Shown here piece after piece: positions 21,793 through 31,518 of a stretch of DNA of 64,000 nucleotides. The position numbers were made by a program, and so were the translations under genes. Below the pieces are notes generated by a model, which was given only the letters and a program-made list of their open reading frames with translations, was not told the origin of the DNA and did not search any database. The stretch is from Buddleja alternifolia (lineage: Eukaryota; Streptophyta; Magnoliopsida; Lamiales; Scrophulariaceae): positions 5,788,012 to 5,852,011 of the forward strand of contig CM033403.1 in NCBI GenBank assembly GCA_019426215.1, read 5' to 3'. The number at the start of each line of letters is the position of its first letter. Within the stretch, counting starts at the first letter, position 1.

Positions 21793-23130
21793 TGCTGGTC
21801 CTAAGTGGCATACGAACGGGTCTAGAAGGGGGGGGGGGGTGTTGATAGTCTTCTTGTTTGAAAGCTTTTAGCGTCACAAACTACTTATTAGTTGTTTTTA
21901 TTTTGATTGTGTTTTTACTTAAACAATTTATGCAATGATATGATAATAATAGAATTGACTGTAAAGTAAATAACACAATATTTGTAAGGTTCGTTGGGTG
22001 GTGTAATCCCAACTATGTCCTTCTTCTCTTTAAGCACTTGGAGGTAATCCACTAAAATGATTCTCAAAACATCACACAGAATCTTCTACAAATTAGGGAG
22101 AGATGGATGTCGATGACTTGAGCTCCTTGATCACACAGATTTCTGCTCCAAATCACTTCTATCCTGTTGCTTATTTCACCCAGAAATAATGCAAGTATCC
22201 AACTTCGACTTCACACCGATCGCGAGCCTTGGATGGGGTTTTTCTGAACGGTTTGTTTGATTTTGATAAAGTTTAAACAACTGTAAATATCTCAATAGTA
22301 ATGTAAGTTTCTTCGAAAAGAATGTTTGAGATATTGGTTAACTGTCTCAGGATATGAAGAAAAGCAAAGAGAATGTTTGCTTGAATATTCTGGCTTTTCT
22401 GAGAATTTAAGGAATGAGACTTCAATTCAACAGCAATTTGGCTTGGAATTAATCGAATGGTTTTGGCTTGTTTTTGAAGTCCTATTTATAGGCATTCTTG
22501 GAAAAAGTGTCTATTTCACATATGCAGAGGCGCGTATCTCTCACTTCCACTAGTGAACAACTTTTGTCCTTTTTCCGAAAAATCTACTACACAAAAGTTG
22601 GTGCTGCAGTCTGTGAATAGTTGACAGTCCAATAGGGTGGCTTCTCCGTATGTCCAAAAGAGCTTATCATATTTAATGCTCTTATCAACATTTAATGCAT
22701 TTAAAATTAAATGCCCGTTAGAATTTAATGCACTGAGAATATTTGCATTAAACTCCTTCAGGACTTAGAAATAAATTCAAGTGAAATCAGTCATTGATAG
22801 ACGCTCATTCATCCTTGAATAACTTCTGTCCTAATGAACGCTTGAAATAGCTGGTCGTTTTGGACGCTTGGAATATTTATCTTCATTCAGACTTCAGGCG
22901 TTTGAATCTTCAGACTTAACTATTAATAAGCTCACTCAGAATTTATCAAACGCTCAGATACTTAGCCTAACACTCTAGAATAAAAACAAAACAAATCCTG
23001 TAAAGACTATTACAGTTCTAACGCTCAAAGCTTATACATGATTTCTACTAAAATCAAACTTACATATTTTGGGGTCTAACAAGTAATCCTCATTGTCATC
23101 ATCAAAACATCTAACATGAAATTCCTAACA
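21793..23130 (-). repeat. 5' LTR of copia C, about 1338 bp
   Basis: Plus-strand ends TGCTGGTCC and CCTAACA. A G-run of about 13 at 21828-21840 replaces a segment of about 200 bases kept in the other LTR. TATAAATAG on the minus strand near 22485-22493. Confidence 0.85.
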
Positions 23131-23347
23131 CCCTGGTTTTGTCAAAAGCTACTTTTAGCTTTGTCGGCCATTTGTCTTCTTTTGATAATTATCTTCTGAC
23201 GTCATTGCGTGCGTCAGTTTCCTGTGATAGATTACAATAATGCCTTAATTGGAGAAAACCTACTAATCACATTTTTAAACTAATTATTATATTTTGTTTA
23301 AAATTGTAAACTAATTGAATCTAACTTAGACTCAATTTTGTTTTTTA
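23131..23347. other. Flank between copia C and the pararetroviral ORF2
   Basis: No gene. Carries TGACGTCATTGCGTGCGTCA at 23196-23215, identical to 10804-10823. Tandem TGACG motifs spaced like this resemble the as-1 element of caulimovirus promoters, and the position after the last viral ORF suits the intergenic promoter region. Confidence 0.45.
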
Positions 23348-23779
23348 CTACATCTCGAAAATTTTACCGAGGTTTGTGAAAGCCCATCGGGTATGCTGGT
23401 CTTTTATACTTGCCTTGTTTGGGTTTGGGTTTTCTCTTTGTAACCCAGATTCTTGTACCAAACAAGGGTTTCTCTTGTGTTTCACAACTAGGGCATACAT
23501 GATATGCCTTTGATCAACATGCATCATATTGCATGCTTTCTTTCTTGTGTTCTCGGTTGCAGGTAGCTTGTTCTTCCAGATAAACGTCTGTTTCTGGTCA
23601 AACAATTTCTCTGCAAACTCAGTACTCTTTCTTCTCATAGAATTGAGTAAAAAAGATTCATTTATTTTATTTGAGAAAATTTTAAATGGATACTTTAATT
23701 TGTGCATCTCGGTAAGACAGACCCAAAATCCCCAAGCCCTTCTAGTACAAATCTCATCTTCGCTAATGGAGATTATCAA
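23348..23779 (-). pseudogene. Pararetroviral second ORF, C-terminal part
   Basis: 143-codon open piece following the 23834-24268 piece after a stop and frame change. It is basic in the second half. I recognise no domain. It is assigned to the same ORF because it follows directly on the same strand before the intergenic region. Confidence 0.5.
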
Positions 23780-23833
23780 AGGAGCTTCTTCCTTAACAAC
23801 CTCAACACGGTTATAGGCCGCTATATCTGGTCT

Positions 23834-24268
23834 CTATAGTTTGATAAAATGGAAAGCCGGATGAGACCCATTTCCTGGGATTTCTGGAGCTGCTAAAATA
23901 AACTTTAGCTCCACAATAGCTCTTCTTTTGAGGTGCGGATTGTTTTGCCATGAATCATACACGGGTGCACTAATCCAATCCGGTAGTTTGGCTATTTTCA
24001 GAAAACTTGGTGACATAGTATGGATTGACGCGAGTGGCCCAAAATCATACCATTGTCCGACCTCTTCTGCGTTTGACCCCTCGAGCATCCAAATTCGAGT
24101 ATATCTTCCTGATGTTTCAATCAGATACCTGCTTGGATTTATCCCCTTTCTTGAGACTACTTTTTTCCATAATTTTTGGTATACTTTCCATGGTAAATTA
24201 ATCTCATTAGTATTAACCTTAGAAGTGTCTGCCTTTGGCCTAAGGTTAATCTCTCCCTCTGTTTGCAC
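23834..24268 (-). pseudogene. Pararetroviral second ORF, middle part
   Basis: 144-codon open piece, with segments such as LPWKVYQKLWKKVVSRKG and RYTRIWMLEGSNAEEVGQWY. It is placed after RNase H, where florendoviruses have a second ORF of unknown function and solendo/cavemoviruses have a transactivator. I cannot tell which it is. A frame change separates it from the upstream piece. Confidence 0.5.
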
Positions 24269-24365
24269 TTCCGATTGTTCAATTCTTTCCTTTTTACCAG
24301 AGTTTGGTATAGGACTTGTTCATGCAGTATTTGAACTTGCTGCTCCAGGTATAGAGCCCCATTCT

Positions 24366-24638
24366 CTAAACGTAGGTTTCGAGTCCTGCTCTCTTAATTC
24401 TCGAGTCATCACTTGAGGATGATGCTTTTCGAATTGGTTCTTGTAAGGTATCCCATAATAGAGTCATGGCATACATGGTTCCCCTGATTGTGTTCTGGAC
24501 TATGTCCAAATCAACTCGTTGTACATGGCCAGCTACCTCAGCATTAACTGATAGCTGTCCAAACTTTTTATCAAGCTCCTCTAAATTTTCCCTGAGATGC
24601 ATATCTTGTGAGATGGAATTTGCTTCAGATGTTTCCAT
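24366..24638 (-). pseudogene. Pararetroviral second ORF, N-terminal part
   Basis: 90-codon piece starting at a Met at 24638, just after the end of the RNase H region. Its Leu/Glu-rich start looks helical. It probably begins the second ORF. Confidence 0.5.
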
Positions 24639-24750
24639 CTCTTGTTAGGAAATCTGCAAGAACATTCTCATGAGATTTCACAATAATGATGTCAAAGCAA
24701 TAATATTGACATTCAGCTTGCCATCTAATAATACGTGCCTTTTCAATTTT

Positions 24751-25083
24751 TTATTCAAGTTTATTCTCTAATAAGGCTTTGACATTTGTATTATCAACTT
24801 TTAAAGTGAATTCTTTGGCTAATAAAAATAGAGGCCATTTTTTAAATGCCTTCCAGACCGCATAGAATTCTTTCTCGTTTATATGACAAAGTTTGGCTTG
24901 TTGTTCAGTGTACAACCCTCTCGTATATCTACAGGGTTCTTCACCCATAGTTGTCTGTTTCATCAGCACTGCTACCCATCTATAATCATTGGCATCTATA
25001 TAGACTATCAAATCATCGCTATCCTGTGGTATTGCGAGTTTAGGCAAGTTGTTGCAAGAGTGTGAATTTCTTCCCACTTCCAT
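24751..25083 (-). pseudogene. Pararetroviral RNase H region
   Basis: Follows the RT piece with a frame change. VYIDANDYRWVAVLMKQ carries the first acidic residue of RNase H, and HINEKEFYAVWKAFKKW the Glu-containing helix. The region ends with VDNTNVKALL, the third acidic site. It would degrade the RNA template during replication. It is truncated by a stop at its 3' end. Confidence 0.75.
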
Positions 25084-25508
25084 TTCGAACTTTTGGTTTC
25101 TTTCAAGAGTGGTCGATAATTTTTCATGTACCTTGCAAGGTCTTTGATGAAGATACCTGCAAGGTTAACAACTCCCAAGAAACTTTGTAATTGTTTCTTA
25201 TCTTTTAGAATATCAAGAAAATTGTGAATTTTCTCCACAATATGTTCTTGAAGTTCAATACATGTCTCATCAATCAGGATACCAAGAAATTCTATCCTAT
25301 TGACTCCAATTATTGCTTTCATTTCAGATAGCACTAAACCTTCTTTAAAGAGTATATCAGAAAATATCTCAAAATGTTTAATATGTACATTCATATTTTT
25401 TGATGCAATCAAGATGTTGTCTATATAGACAAACATAAATTCCAAATAATCTTTAAAAAGATTATCCATTTTTCTTTGGTATATCTGGGGTGCATTTGCA
25501 AGATCCAT
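25008..25508 (-). pseudogene. Pararetroviral reverse transcriptase, palm and thumb
   Basis: The RT active-site motif is present as YIDN at about residue 28 instead of YIDD: the second catalytic Asp is Asn (codon AAC). After it come IEFLGILIDE and LQSFLGVVNLAGIFI, typical of caulimovirid RT. Upstream RT motifs continue in other frames at about 25510-25760. The active-site change together with the frameshifts means no activity. Confidence 0.8.
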
Positions 25509-25756
25509 TGGAAGTACTGTTCTTGTGGAGTGGAGAATGCCGCATATTTTTTAGTTTTTTTTTCCATCTTAATCTGGTAGAATCCAGATTTACAATCAAA
25601 TTTAGAAAATATTTTAACATTTTTAACGCAATCAATTAGGTGTTCTCTACTCAGGATATAATAACCATCAAATTCGAGTATCTTATTGATACCTTGACAG
25701 TTGATTACTAATCTGACTTTTCCTCTTTTAGTCTCATTGTGATTTCTTACTAGAAA

Positions 25757-26140
25757 TCAAGGGCTACTATAAGCAGAGACTCCAGGTTCAATGAGTTTAA
25801 GATTGATATGTTCTTTAATAATTTCTTGCATATCTTTCTTATCCATCATATTCATTTGAATTGTCTTGTATCGAACATACTCATACTTACATTGTTCTTT
25901 TACCTTCAGAGTAGCTTCGATCTTGTTTTTGTCCCACCATGCCAAAAGATTCTCATTGAAATTCCTTTGGATTAATCTTTTGATATGGTCGAGAGGAAGC
26001 TTACTTTCTTCATCCACATCAAAGAAGGACTTCTTTTCTTGTAAAGCATTTTTTAGAAGGTTAATTCCTTCTTCATTAAGAAGTTTAGTTCCCGTTCCTT
26101 CTTTAGAAACTTCACAATATCCCTGTTGTCTAAAAGACAA
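25757..26140 (-). pseudogene. Pararetroviral reverse transcriptase, N-terminal part
   Basis: 127-codon open piece ending in IEPGVSAYSSP, the start of the RT fingers (family form 'I.pS.SPyaSP'). The next motifs, with an RLVINC-type segment and the FDCKSGFYQI motif, follow on the same strand after a stop at about 25757. Confidence 0.75.
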
Positions 26141-26161
26141 AAGGGCCTTACCAAATTTCCT

Positions 26162-26671
26162 TTAATCCTGCATTTTAGGATGGGTTAATTTGGCATCATC
26201 ATCAGAATCACCATGTTTGCTGCAAAAAATTATAGGCATAATCCGGTAAAAGGCCTTTTCTAGCCGAAAAACCTGTATCTCACTACCACAATTCGTAGTA
26301 AAAAAGAGCAAGTTCTTGTGCTTATCATGCACATATTTTGCAAAAGTTTGATTAAAATTATTACCCAACAAAACATCTGCTCCTGTATCATGAAAGTATA
26401 TAAGTGACATTTTTACCTTAAACCAAGGTGTATCAAATGTTCCTCCAATCATGATTTGTGTTTCTCTTATACCTTTATTGAGTATTAAGATCTTTTGTGA
26501 AAAATCTCTTCTTGCAATAATAGGTAAAGATTCCATAGCATTGCTAGGGAAAACACTGGGTTTTGCTGTACAAATCCCTGATCCAGAATCAATATAAGCT
26601 GCAAAATATTCTGACTTATATTGTTCATATAACATACCGACAGATATGTATATTGAAAATGGGCTAGTCAT
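26162..26671 (-). pseudogene. Pararetroviral aspartic protease region
   Basis: Contains YIDSGSGICTAK near residue 27, the D-[ST]-G active site, and later DTGADVLLGNNF, a second segment of the fold. In the virus it cuts the polyprotein. It is followed by a stop before the RT piece. Confidence 0.7.
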
Positions 26672-27256
26672 TTAAGCTACCAACTTTGAGGTCGTTTCCT
26701 GTAATAGATTCAACTCATCTGGTAGAGTTACCCATTTTTGATAAATCCTTGATTTATTTTGAAATTCGAGTGAGGCAATCTTATGTTTCCAAAATTCAAT
26801 ACTTTCAACACATAGTATTGTTTGCTTCTATTCCTTTTTAACCAATCGGTATATCGGAAAATCCTTCAGTAATATGGGTCCATAGCGTGATGTAAAGTAG
26901 GATGAACATAAAATATTTTACACCCCAAATTATGGTGTAAAACATAATGATTATACTCGGCCATTTATATCACAAGAGGTTGGTTATAGAAAATTGATTT
27001 AGTGTTTCAACTTTAATGAGATGACCATTTAAACAAAATTCCATACTTGTTCCTTTTCTTCCCAAGGTTTATAATCCTCAAGAAAACTTAATCCCTAGGT
27101 GATAATTCCTTGTTCATGCCCTGCAATACCTGAAACAAATACTTCATGGCCTGCCATTTCTAACGTACCTTCGTAATTGCCAACAGTAGGTTGTTGCAAG
27201 TAATATAAATCATCACAAAGAAAGTAATCATTTTTATTTGTAATATCAAATATAAC

Positions 27257-27556
27257 TTACACTTCTTTCCATCTTTCAGGGCATCTAATTTTTACATTAT
27301 TTACCCTATTTGCAGCTTGAGGACTTAAACCTTCAATTAATTCTTTTCCTTTTAAACTTCTAATCCTTTCTTCCGAAAAGGACATCATGCAATTAAAATC
27401 TATTCTAGAGCTAACTGATTGATCTAGAACTGGATAGTCTCTGATTAAAATATCAACCCCACCAATTCTCGGTATTTGAATTGGATCAAGTGCCACTACT
27501 TTAGCAAATTCCTTAAAAATTCTTGGAATTTCAATATACTCTTTCCTTATAAACAA
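27257..27556 (-). pseudogene. Pararetroviral movement protein, C-terminal part
   Basis: 99-codon piece with YIEIPRIFKEFAKVVALDP and LIRDYPVLD. Placed after the 30K core on the same strand and probably the end of the movement domain or the linker to protease. Sequence between 27560 and 27800 continues in several frames with stops. Confidence 0.5.
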
Positions 27557-27800
27557 ATCAGAATGATCTGTATTGGAAATTGCATATGCAATTCTATAAG
27601 TTATAGAATATAGTCCGTTACCTTATTTCATAAGATCATTTCTTTTAAAATCTTGATGAAAGGTTATGACCCCACTGAAATCTTGGTTAGCTAGGTTATA
27701 TGCAATTCTAGGATGAATATCAAACATAAGTTTCCTGCATAAAAATTTCCTACCATTGTACCAAGACAACCATCTCTTAAATTATTGAATCTCTTATCTA

Positions 27801-28247
27801 TTATAGATAAATGTAATGGAGAATCAACTCCTTCTTTGAAAGTGGCTTTAATACTGCTTCAATAGTTCCGATATGGATCCATTTCATAGTAACCGCTACT
27901 TCTTCTGAAAGCTTACTTAATTTAAAAAGAATTTCTTCATTTGGAATAAGCTGCATATCCATCACATTTTCAGTTAATTCCATAGGAATTGCAAACTCTC
28001 CTGATCTTACTTTGTATATGATGTTATGCCTCCGCTGATTTAATCCTATTTGGTTTAGGATTCGGCTTATTATGCTAACTCTGAAACCATCATAAGATCC
28101 ACGGTTAAAATCTTGCTGCATTATCCTTTCCATGGTCTTGTTTGATATAGATGACCTTGAAATGAATCCTGACAGGCTTTCTAATGTTTGGAGCCTATCA
28201 CCTTCGTTGAAGTTATTTTGATTCGATTGAAGATCCATCCGAATCAC
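27801..28247 (-). pseudogene. Pararetroviral movement protein (30K superfamily core)
   Basis: 148-codon piece. The stretch MKWIHIGTIEAVLKPLS matches the conserved core of 30K movement proteins, which line plasmodesmata and let virus pass between cells. It is broken at its end by a frame change. Confidence 0.65.
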
Positions 28248-28250
28248 TCT

Positions 28251-28874
28251 CTATTTCTTCCTCATAGATACTTTCATCTGAGGGGACATTTTCAAATTGG
28301 TAGATTGGTACCAATTCTCCGTAGAAGATTGCATCCAGAATGTTAGCCGTGGCTTCAAATTGTCGTAATTCACCACTTTTTTTCGGACAATTTGGTGAAA
28401 TGTGGCCTCGAGCTCCACATGTTCAGCAGTTACAATCTTTGAAACTTTTTTTTGTTCGGGTATGGGCACATCTGAAAGTTCGTATTGTGGGGGGTTTTTC
28501 CGTCGGATTTTCGGGATCCGTAGGAAGACACCCTTGTTGGTCCGGAACTTTAGCCAGATTTATAAGATGGGGGTTTTCATTTAGACCACCAAGACTTTCA
28601 TTTGAAAGAAGAACATTTTTTTGTAACTCCTATTATCGGATTTACCATATTGTTTTCTCTTCTTTCTGTGCTCAATTGATTCTCCAATAGTTGTTGGAAA
28701 ATCATTGTTGTCGCAGCAAAGAAGGGATTTCTTTATTTTTCCTCTTAGCTTTTTCATTTTCTTTTTAAGGGAAGCTTGATAACACCAGTCTTTCAATATG
28801 TCTTTCAGCAAAGACATTCGTCTAGGGACTGAATCAAGTTGTCCTTCTGGTACCTTGTAGAATTGGGTTAACAT
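28251..28874 (-). pseudogene. Pararetroviral coat protein end with zinc knuckle
   Basis: Around 28385-28440 one minus-strand frame reads the nucleocapsid zinc knuckle CNC-x-TCGARGHISPNC. It is interrupted by TGA at 28423-28425, inside the knuckle. The frame to its right (28581-28874) is Lys-rich and basic, as expected for the coat C-terminus. The knuckle binds viral RNA; here it cannot be translated through. Confidence 0.7.
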
Positions 28875-28996
28875 TTCCCTTCAAGGACTGTAAATTTTTA
28901 CAAAGAACATAAGTGCTACAAGATCTAATTTTACGTCACTTTGGAAGAAGGATTTGCAGAACCAATAGATATATTCATCTATTGCACAAATATTTC

Positions 28997-29581
28997 TTAG
29001 TTCAATACCTTAAAGAGCTTGCGTGTACTCTCTGGTTTTCTCAATATTGCTTTGGTCGAAATATCCATCTCCGACAAAATGCAATTTAATAAGCCTTCCA
29101 AATCTTTCTGCAATAGCGCTTTTAGACTCTCGGCTAAAACTTCTTGCTTGGTTGTCTCCATTGTATGATCCCATCCAACTTTTACAGATCCTTCCAAGCT
29201 TAACTCCATTAATCTAATGAAGTTCACTTTATCGAGTTCGAGTTCCAGTGTGGTCGCTACTATTTTTATAGCCGCTACCCATTCATCGATTAATTTCTCG
29301 TTATTTCTGAAACTGATGATATCTAAATTTAGGATAGTACCATATGGATGCAAGGGTTGTAACATGGTTCTTGCCCAAGGTGTATTTTCTGGTACCATAA
29401 TTGGATTTCTTACTGGATTTGCTCTAAACCTTGTACCCCCAAGAGCGGGGGGTGCGTTGGTATGCAAATCCTCACTTTCACGCATCATCTCATCCGATGG
29501 AGGATTATGTGATGCGGAACTTCCTTCTGGCGGCGGTAATGCCAGGGTTGATTCATTGGTTTTGACATTAACCAAATCCAC
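28997..29581 (-). pseudogene. Pararetroviral coat protein region
   Basis: 194-codon piece upstream of the zinc knuckle. The first 60 residues are Pro/Ser-rich. The rest is helical with NEKLIDEWVAAIKIVATTLEL and KEVLAESLKALLQ-like segments that resemble a gag/coat core. Assigned by position before the knuckle. Frame changes separate it from both neighbours. Confidence 0.6.
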
Positions 29582-29614
29582 AACTGCTAGTTGAGAAAAA
29601 GACTCAGCTAGTTC

Positions 29615-29920
29615 TTAAAAATCAGATAATCTACTCTTGATATCTCCATATGAATTTATATTTTCGAGGATATCATTAATTAGATCTTCCTGAGTTTTTG
29701 GTTTCGGAATTTCTGTAATCTTACCTTTCTGGTGTAGAAGAGGTAGTTTTCCAAGGGCGTCGCTGATCCTTTCTTTGTTGGACTTGGATTTCTCAGCGAT
29801 ACTCCTGTATTTTCTTTTTACATCTGAGATGTCAGTCTTCAGATATGTCATTGTTCTACCCAGGTCTGGTAGGATCTGTAGTATTTCGTCAATCTTCTGG
29901 TTCAAACTTTCTATTTTCAC
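29615..29920 (-). pseudogene. Pararetroviral N-terminal coiled-coil region
   Basis: 101-codon piece beginning MKIESLNQKIDEILQILP with a heptad pattern, the first coding after the primer site. It may be a virion-associated-like coiled coil or the N-terminus of the coat polyprotein. Confidence 0.5.
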
Positions 29921-30150
29921 AGGTATATGGATTAACCTGTGACCATAGTCTTAAACAGTTTTTTGGATTTTTAAAGGTCCTGAGAGAACTTAGAATTATC
30001 TACCTCAATTTCCTTCCATGTTATGAAGGATACCTGGTTTTCATAACTATTCGAACGATTGTTCAGTGGTTCCATACTTGTTTAAATCCTCCGTTAAGGA
30101 TAAAAAAACAATATGTAATAATAAATAAATATTTTATCAATAAAACCTAA

Positions 30151-30163
30151 GGATCTGATACCA
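30151..30163 (-). other. Pararetroviral primer-binding site, initiator tRNA-Met type
   Basis: Minus strand TGGTATCAGATCC, one mismatch from the tRNA-Met complement, placed just upstream of the first coding piece. It marks position 1 of the viral genome. Confidence 0.7.
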
Positions 30164-31518
30164 TTTTTGCACAAAATAACGTTATTAGGCAAAGTTTGAA
30201 TTATTTGGACTAAAACTTCAAACTTAACAGTTATAGGGTTAAAATTACAAAGATCAAGAGTTAAAGGACACCTATTTTCAAAACTCAAACTCAGATGACA
30301 CGTGTCAGCATCTTGTGGAGAGTTTGGTGGTACCAAACTCTCTGGCATCGAACAGACCATCCATCAGAACACAACATCCATAAGACGACAAATAGAATAC
30401 AGAACGGGTTACATGCAAAATCATGTGGTGTTTATAAGCAAACGTGGTAGTTTAGGTCCGAGTTGATCAATACAACAAGTCAACAATCAATGTAATTTTT
30501 AGTCATAGACATTTTCGCCTACTTCTAATTAAACTTATCTCCCGGACCACATTTAATGAAAAATATGTTGATGGTGTAATATATACAATATACTAAAATT
30601 TTAAATTATTTACGCTATTTCATGCAAAATTACTGTTAAATTTAATTGAATACGAATTAATCTCACATACAAGGTAGATATGAGTAAATAAGCTAGTATT
30701 CATGCATTTTAACACTTAACTGTGATAGAACTTAAACGGCTTGAAACACTACGAACAAAGTTACGATAAAAACAAAGTAGAAATATAAAGTTATGAAAAT
30801 GTTCATGTCAAACTTGATTGTGACACATTGATTGTTATGGTTACACTCCTTAAAAATGTCAAGCCAAGAACTCTACCACGTGCTTGAAATAAAAAAAAAA
30901 ACTGAGAATATAATTAGAAAGAAGGAAAACTCGAACTACAAGAAAGTAACTAAGAACTAAATTTGTGTCTATTAAATAAACTTTCGTTGTAGTATTTCAT
31001 AACTTTTGTCGAAATTTCATTTTAGCTCGCACTATTAGTTTTTGCATCACTGGAAATATAGGTGTGATAATTCATGCAGCTTACCTTTGTGAAGTACAAA
31101 GTGTCAAATTATAAGTTAGTAAGAACTAAGTTTGTGTTTATTTAATTAATTTTCATTGCAGCATTTCAAATCTTATGTCTAAATTTTATTTTAGCTCACA
31201 CAATTAATTTCTGCATTATATATTTTGGAAATTTAGGCGTGATATATGGTCTAATATATTCATATTGCTAAGTTTTGCTAACTTATGCATTACTTAATAC
31301 CAAATCATATTAGATAATTAAGCAAAACTCCATTTGAAATATAAAAGGCAATAAATAGTACTTATGCTCAACATCTTTATACATAAAAAGCAATAAATAT
31401 AAGAGTTTAGCTAGATTTTTATTGAACTTGAACTGCAGAAGTACAAAGAAAGCAAAAGCGTTATTCAAACAAAATAGGAATAGGAAATAGAATGTTCGCT
31501 AAACTCCCCAACATCAAA
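30164..31518. other. Intergenic DNA between pararetrovirus and GDSL gene
   Basis: No gene. It holds the 12-bp palindrome TGACACGTGTCA (30296-30307, a G-box) and an 11-bp perfect inverted repeat with a 3-nt loop (30318-30342). The part 30590-31080 is a diverged copy of 63400-63905. Shorter internal likeness exists between 31020-31080 and 31185-31245. Confidence 0.6.

Larger units (their letters stand above)
10955..23130 (-). mobile_element. Copia element C (SIRE-like layout), internally deleted, split by element D
   Basis: Minus-strand element bounded by TGTTGGTCC at 10955 and CCTAACA at 23130, flanked by CCCTG at 10950-10954 and 23131-23135. The 5' LTR is 21793-23130 and the primer site is 21779-21790. 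Gag and protease follow, and then coding jumps to a coiled-coil segment with no integrase, RT or RNase H. The 3' LTR is 10955-12113 plus 18268-18470, split by element D. It belongs to the same family as copia B, by gag likeness and shared LTR ends. It needs proteins in trans and is decayed by stops. Confidence 0.85.
23348..30163 (-). mobile_element. Endogenous pararetrovirus (Caulimoviridae), decayed
   Basis: On the minus strand, from the tRNA-Met primer site at 30163: a coiled-coil N-terminal region, coat region, zinc knuckle, 30K-type movement domain, aspartic protease, reverse transcriptase with RNase H, then a second ORF. There is no integrase and no LTR, which separates it from retrotransposons. 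RT likeness and an extra ORF after RNase H suggest a florendovirus-like virus. The coat-before-movement order is more like cavemo- or solendoviruses, so the genus is open. Every ORF has stops or frameshifts and the RT active site is changed, so it is a fossil. Confidence 0.85.

Noticed and set aside
29217..29594. 125-codon plus-strand frame
   Set aside because: Antisense shadow of the pararetroviral coat region.
23348..30163. Reading the minus-strand block as a Ty3/gypsy retrotransposon
   Set aside because: There is no integrase and no LTR pair, a movement-protein core is present, and RT flanks are of caulimovirid type.
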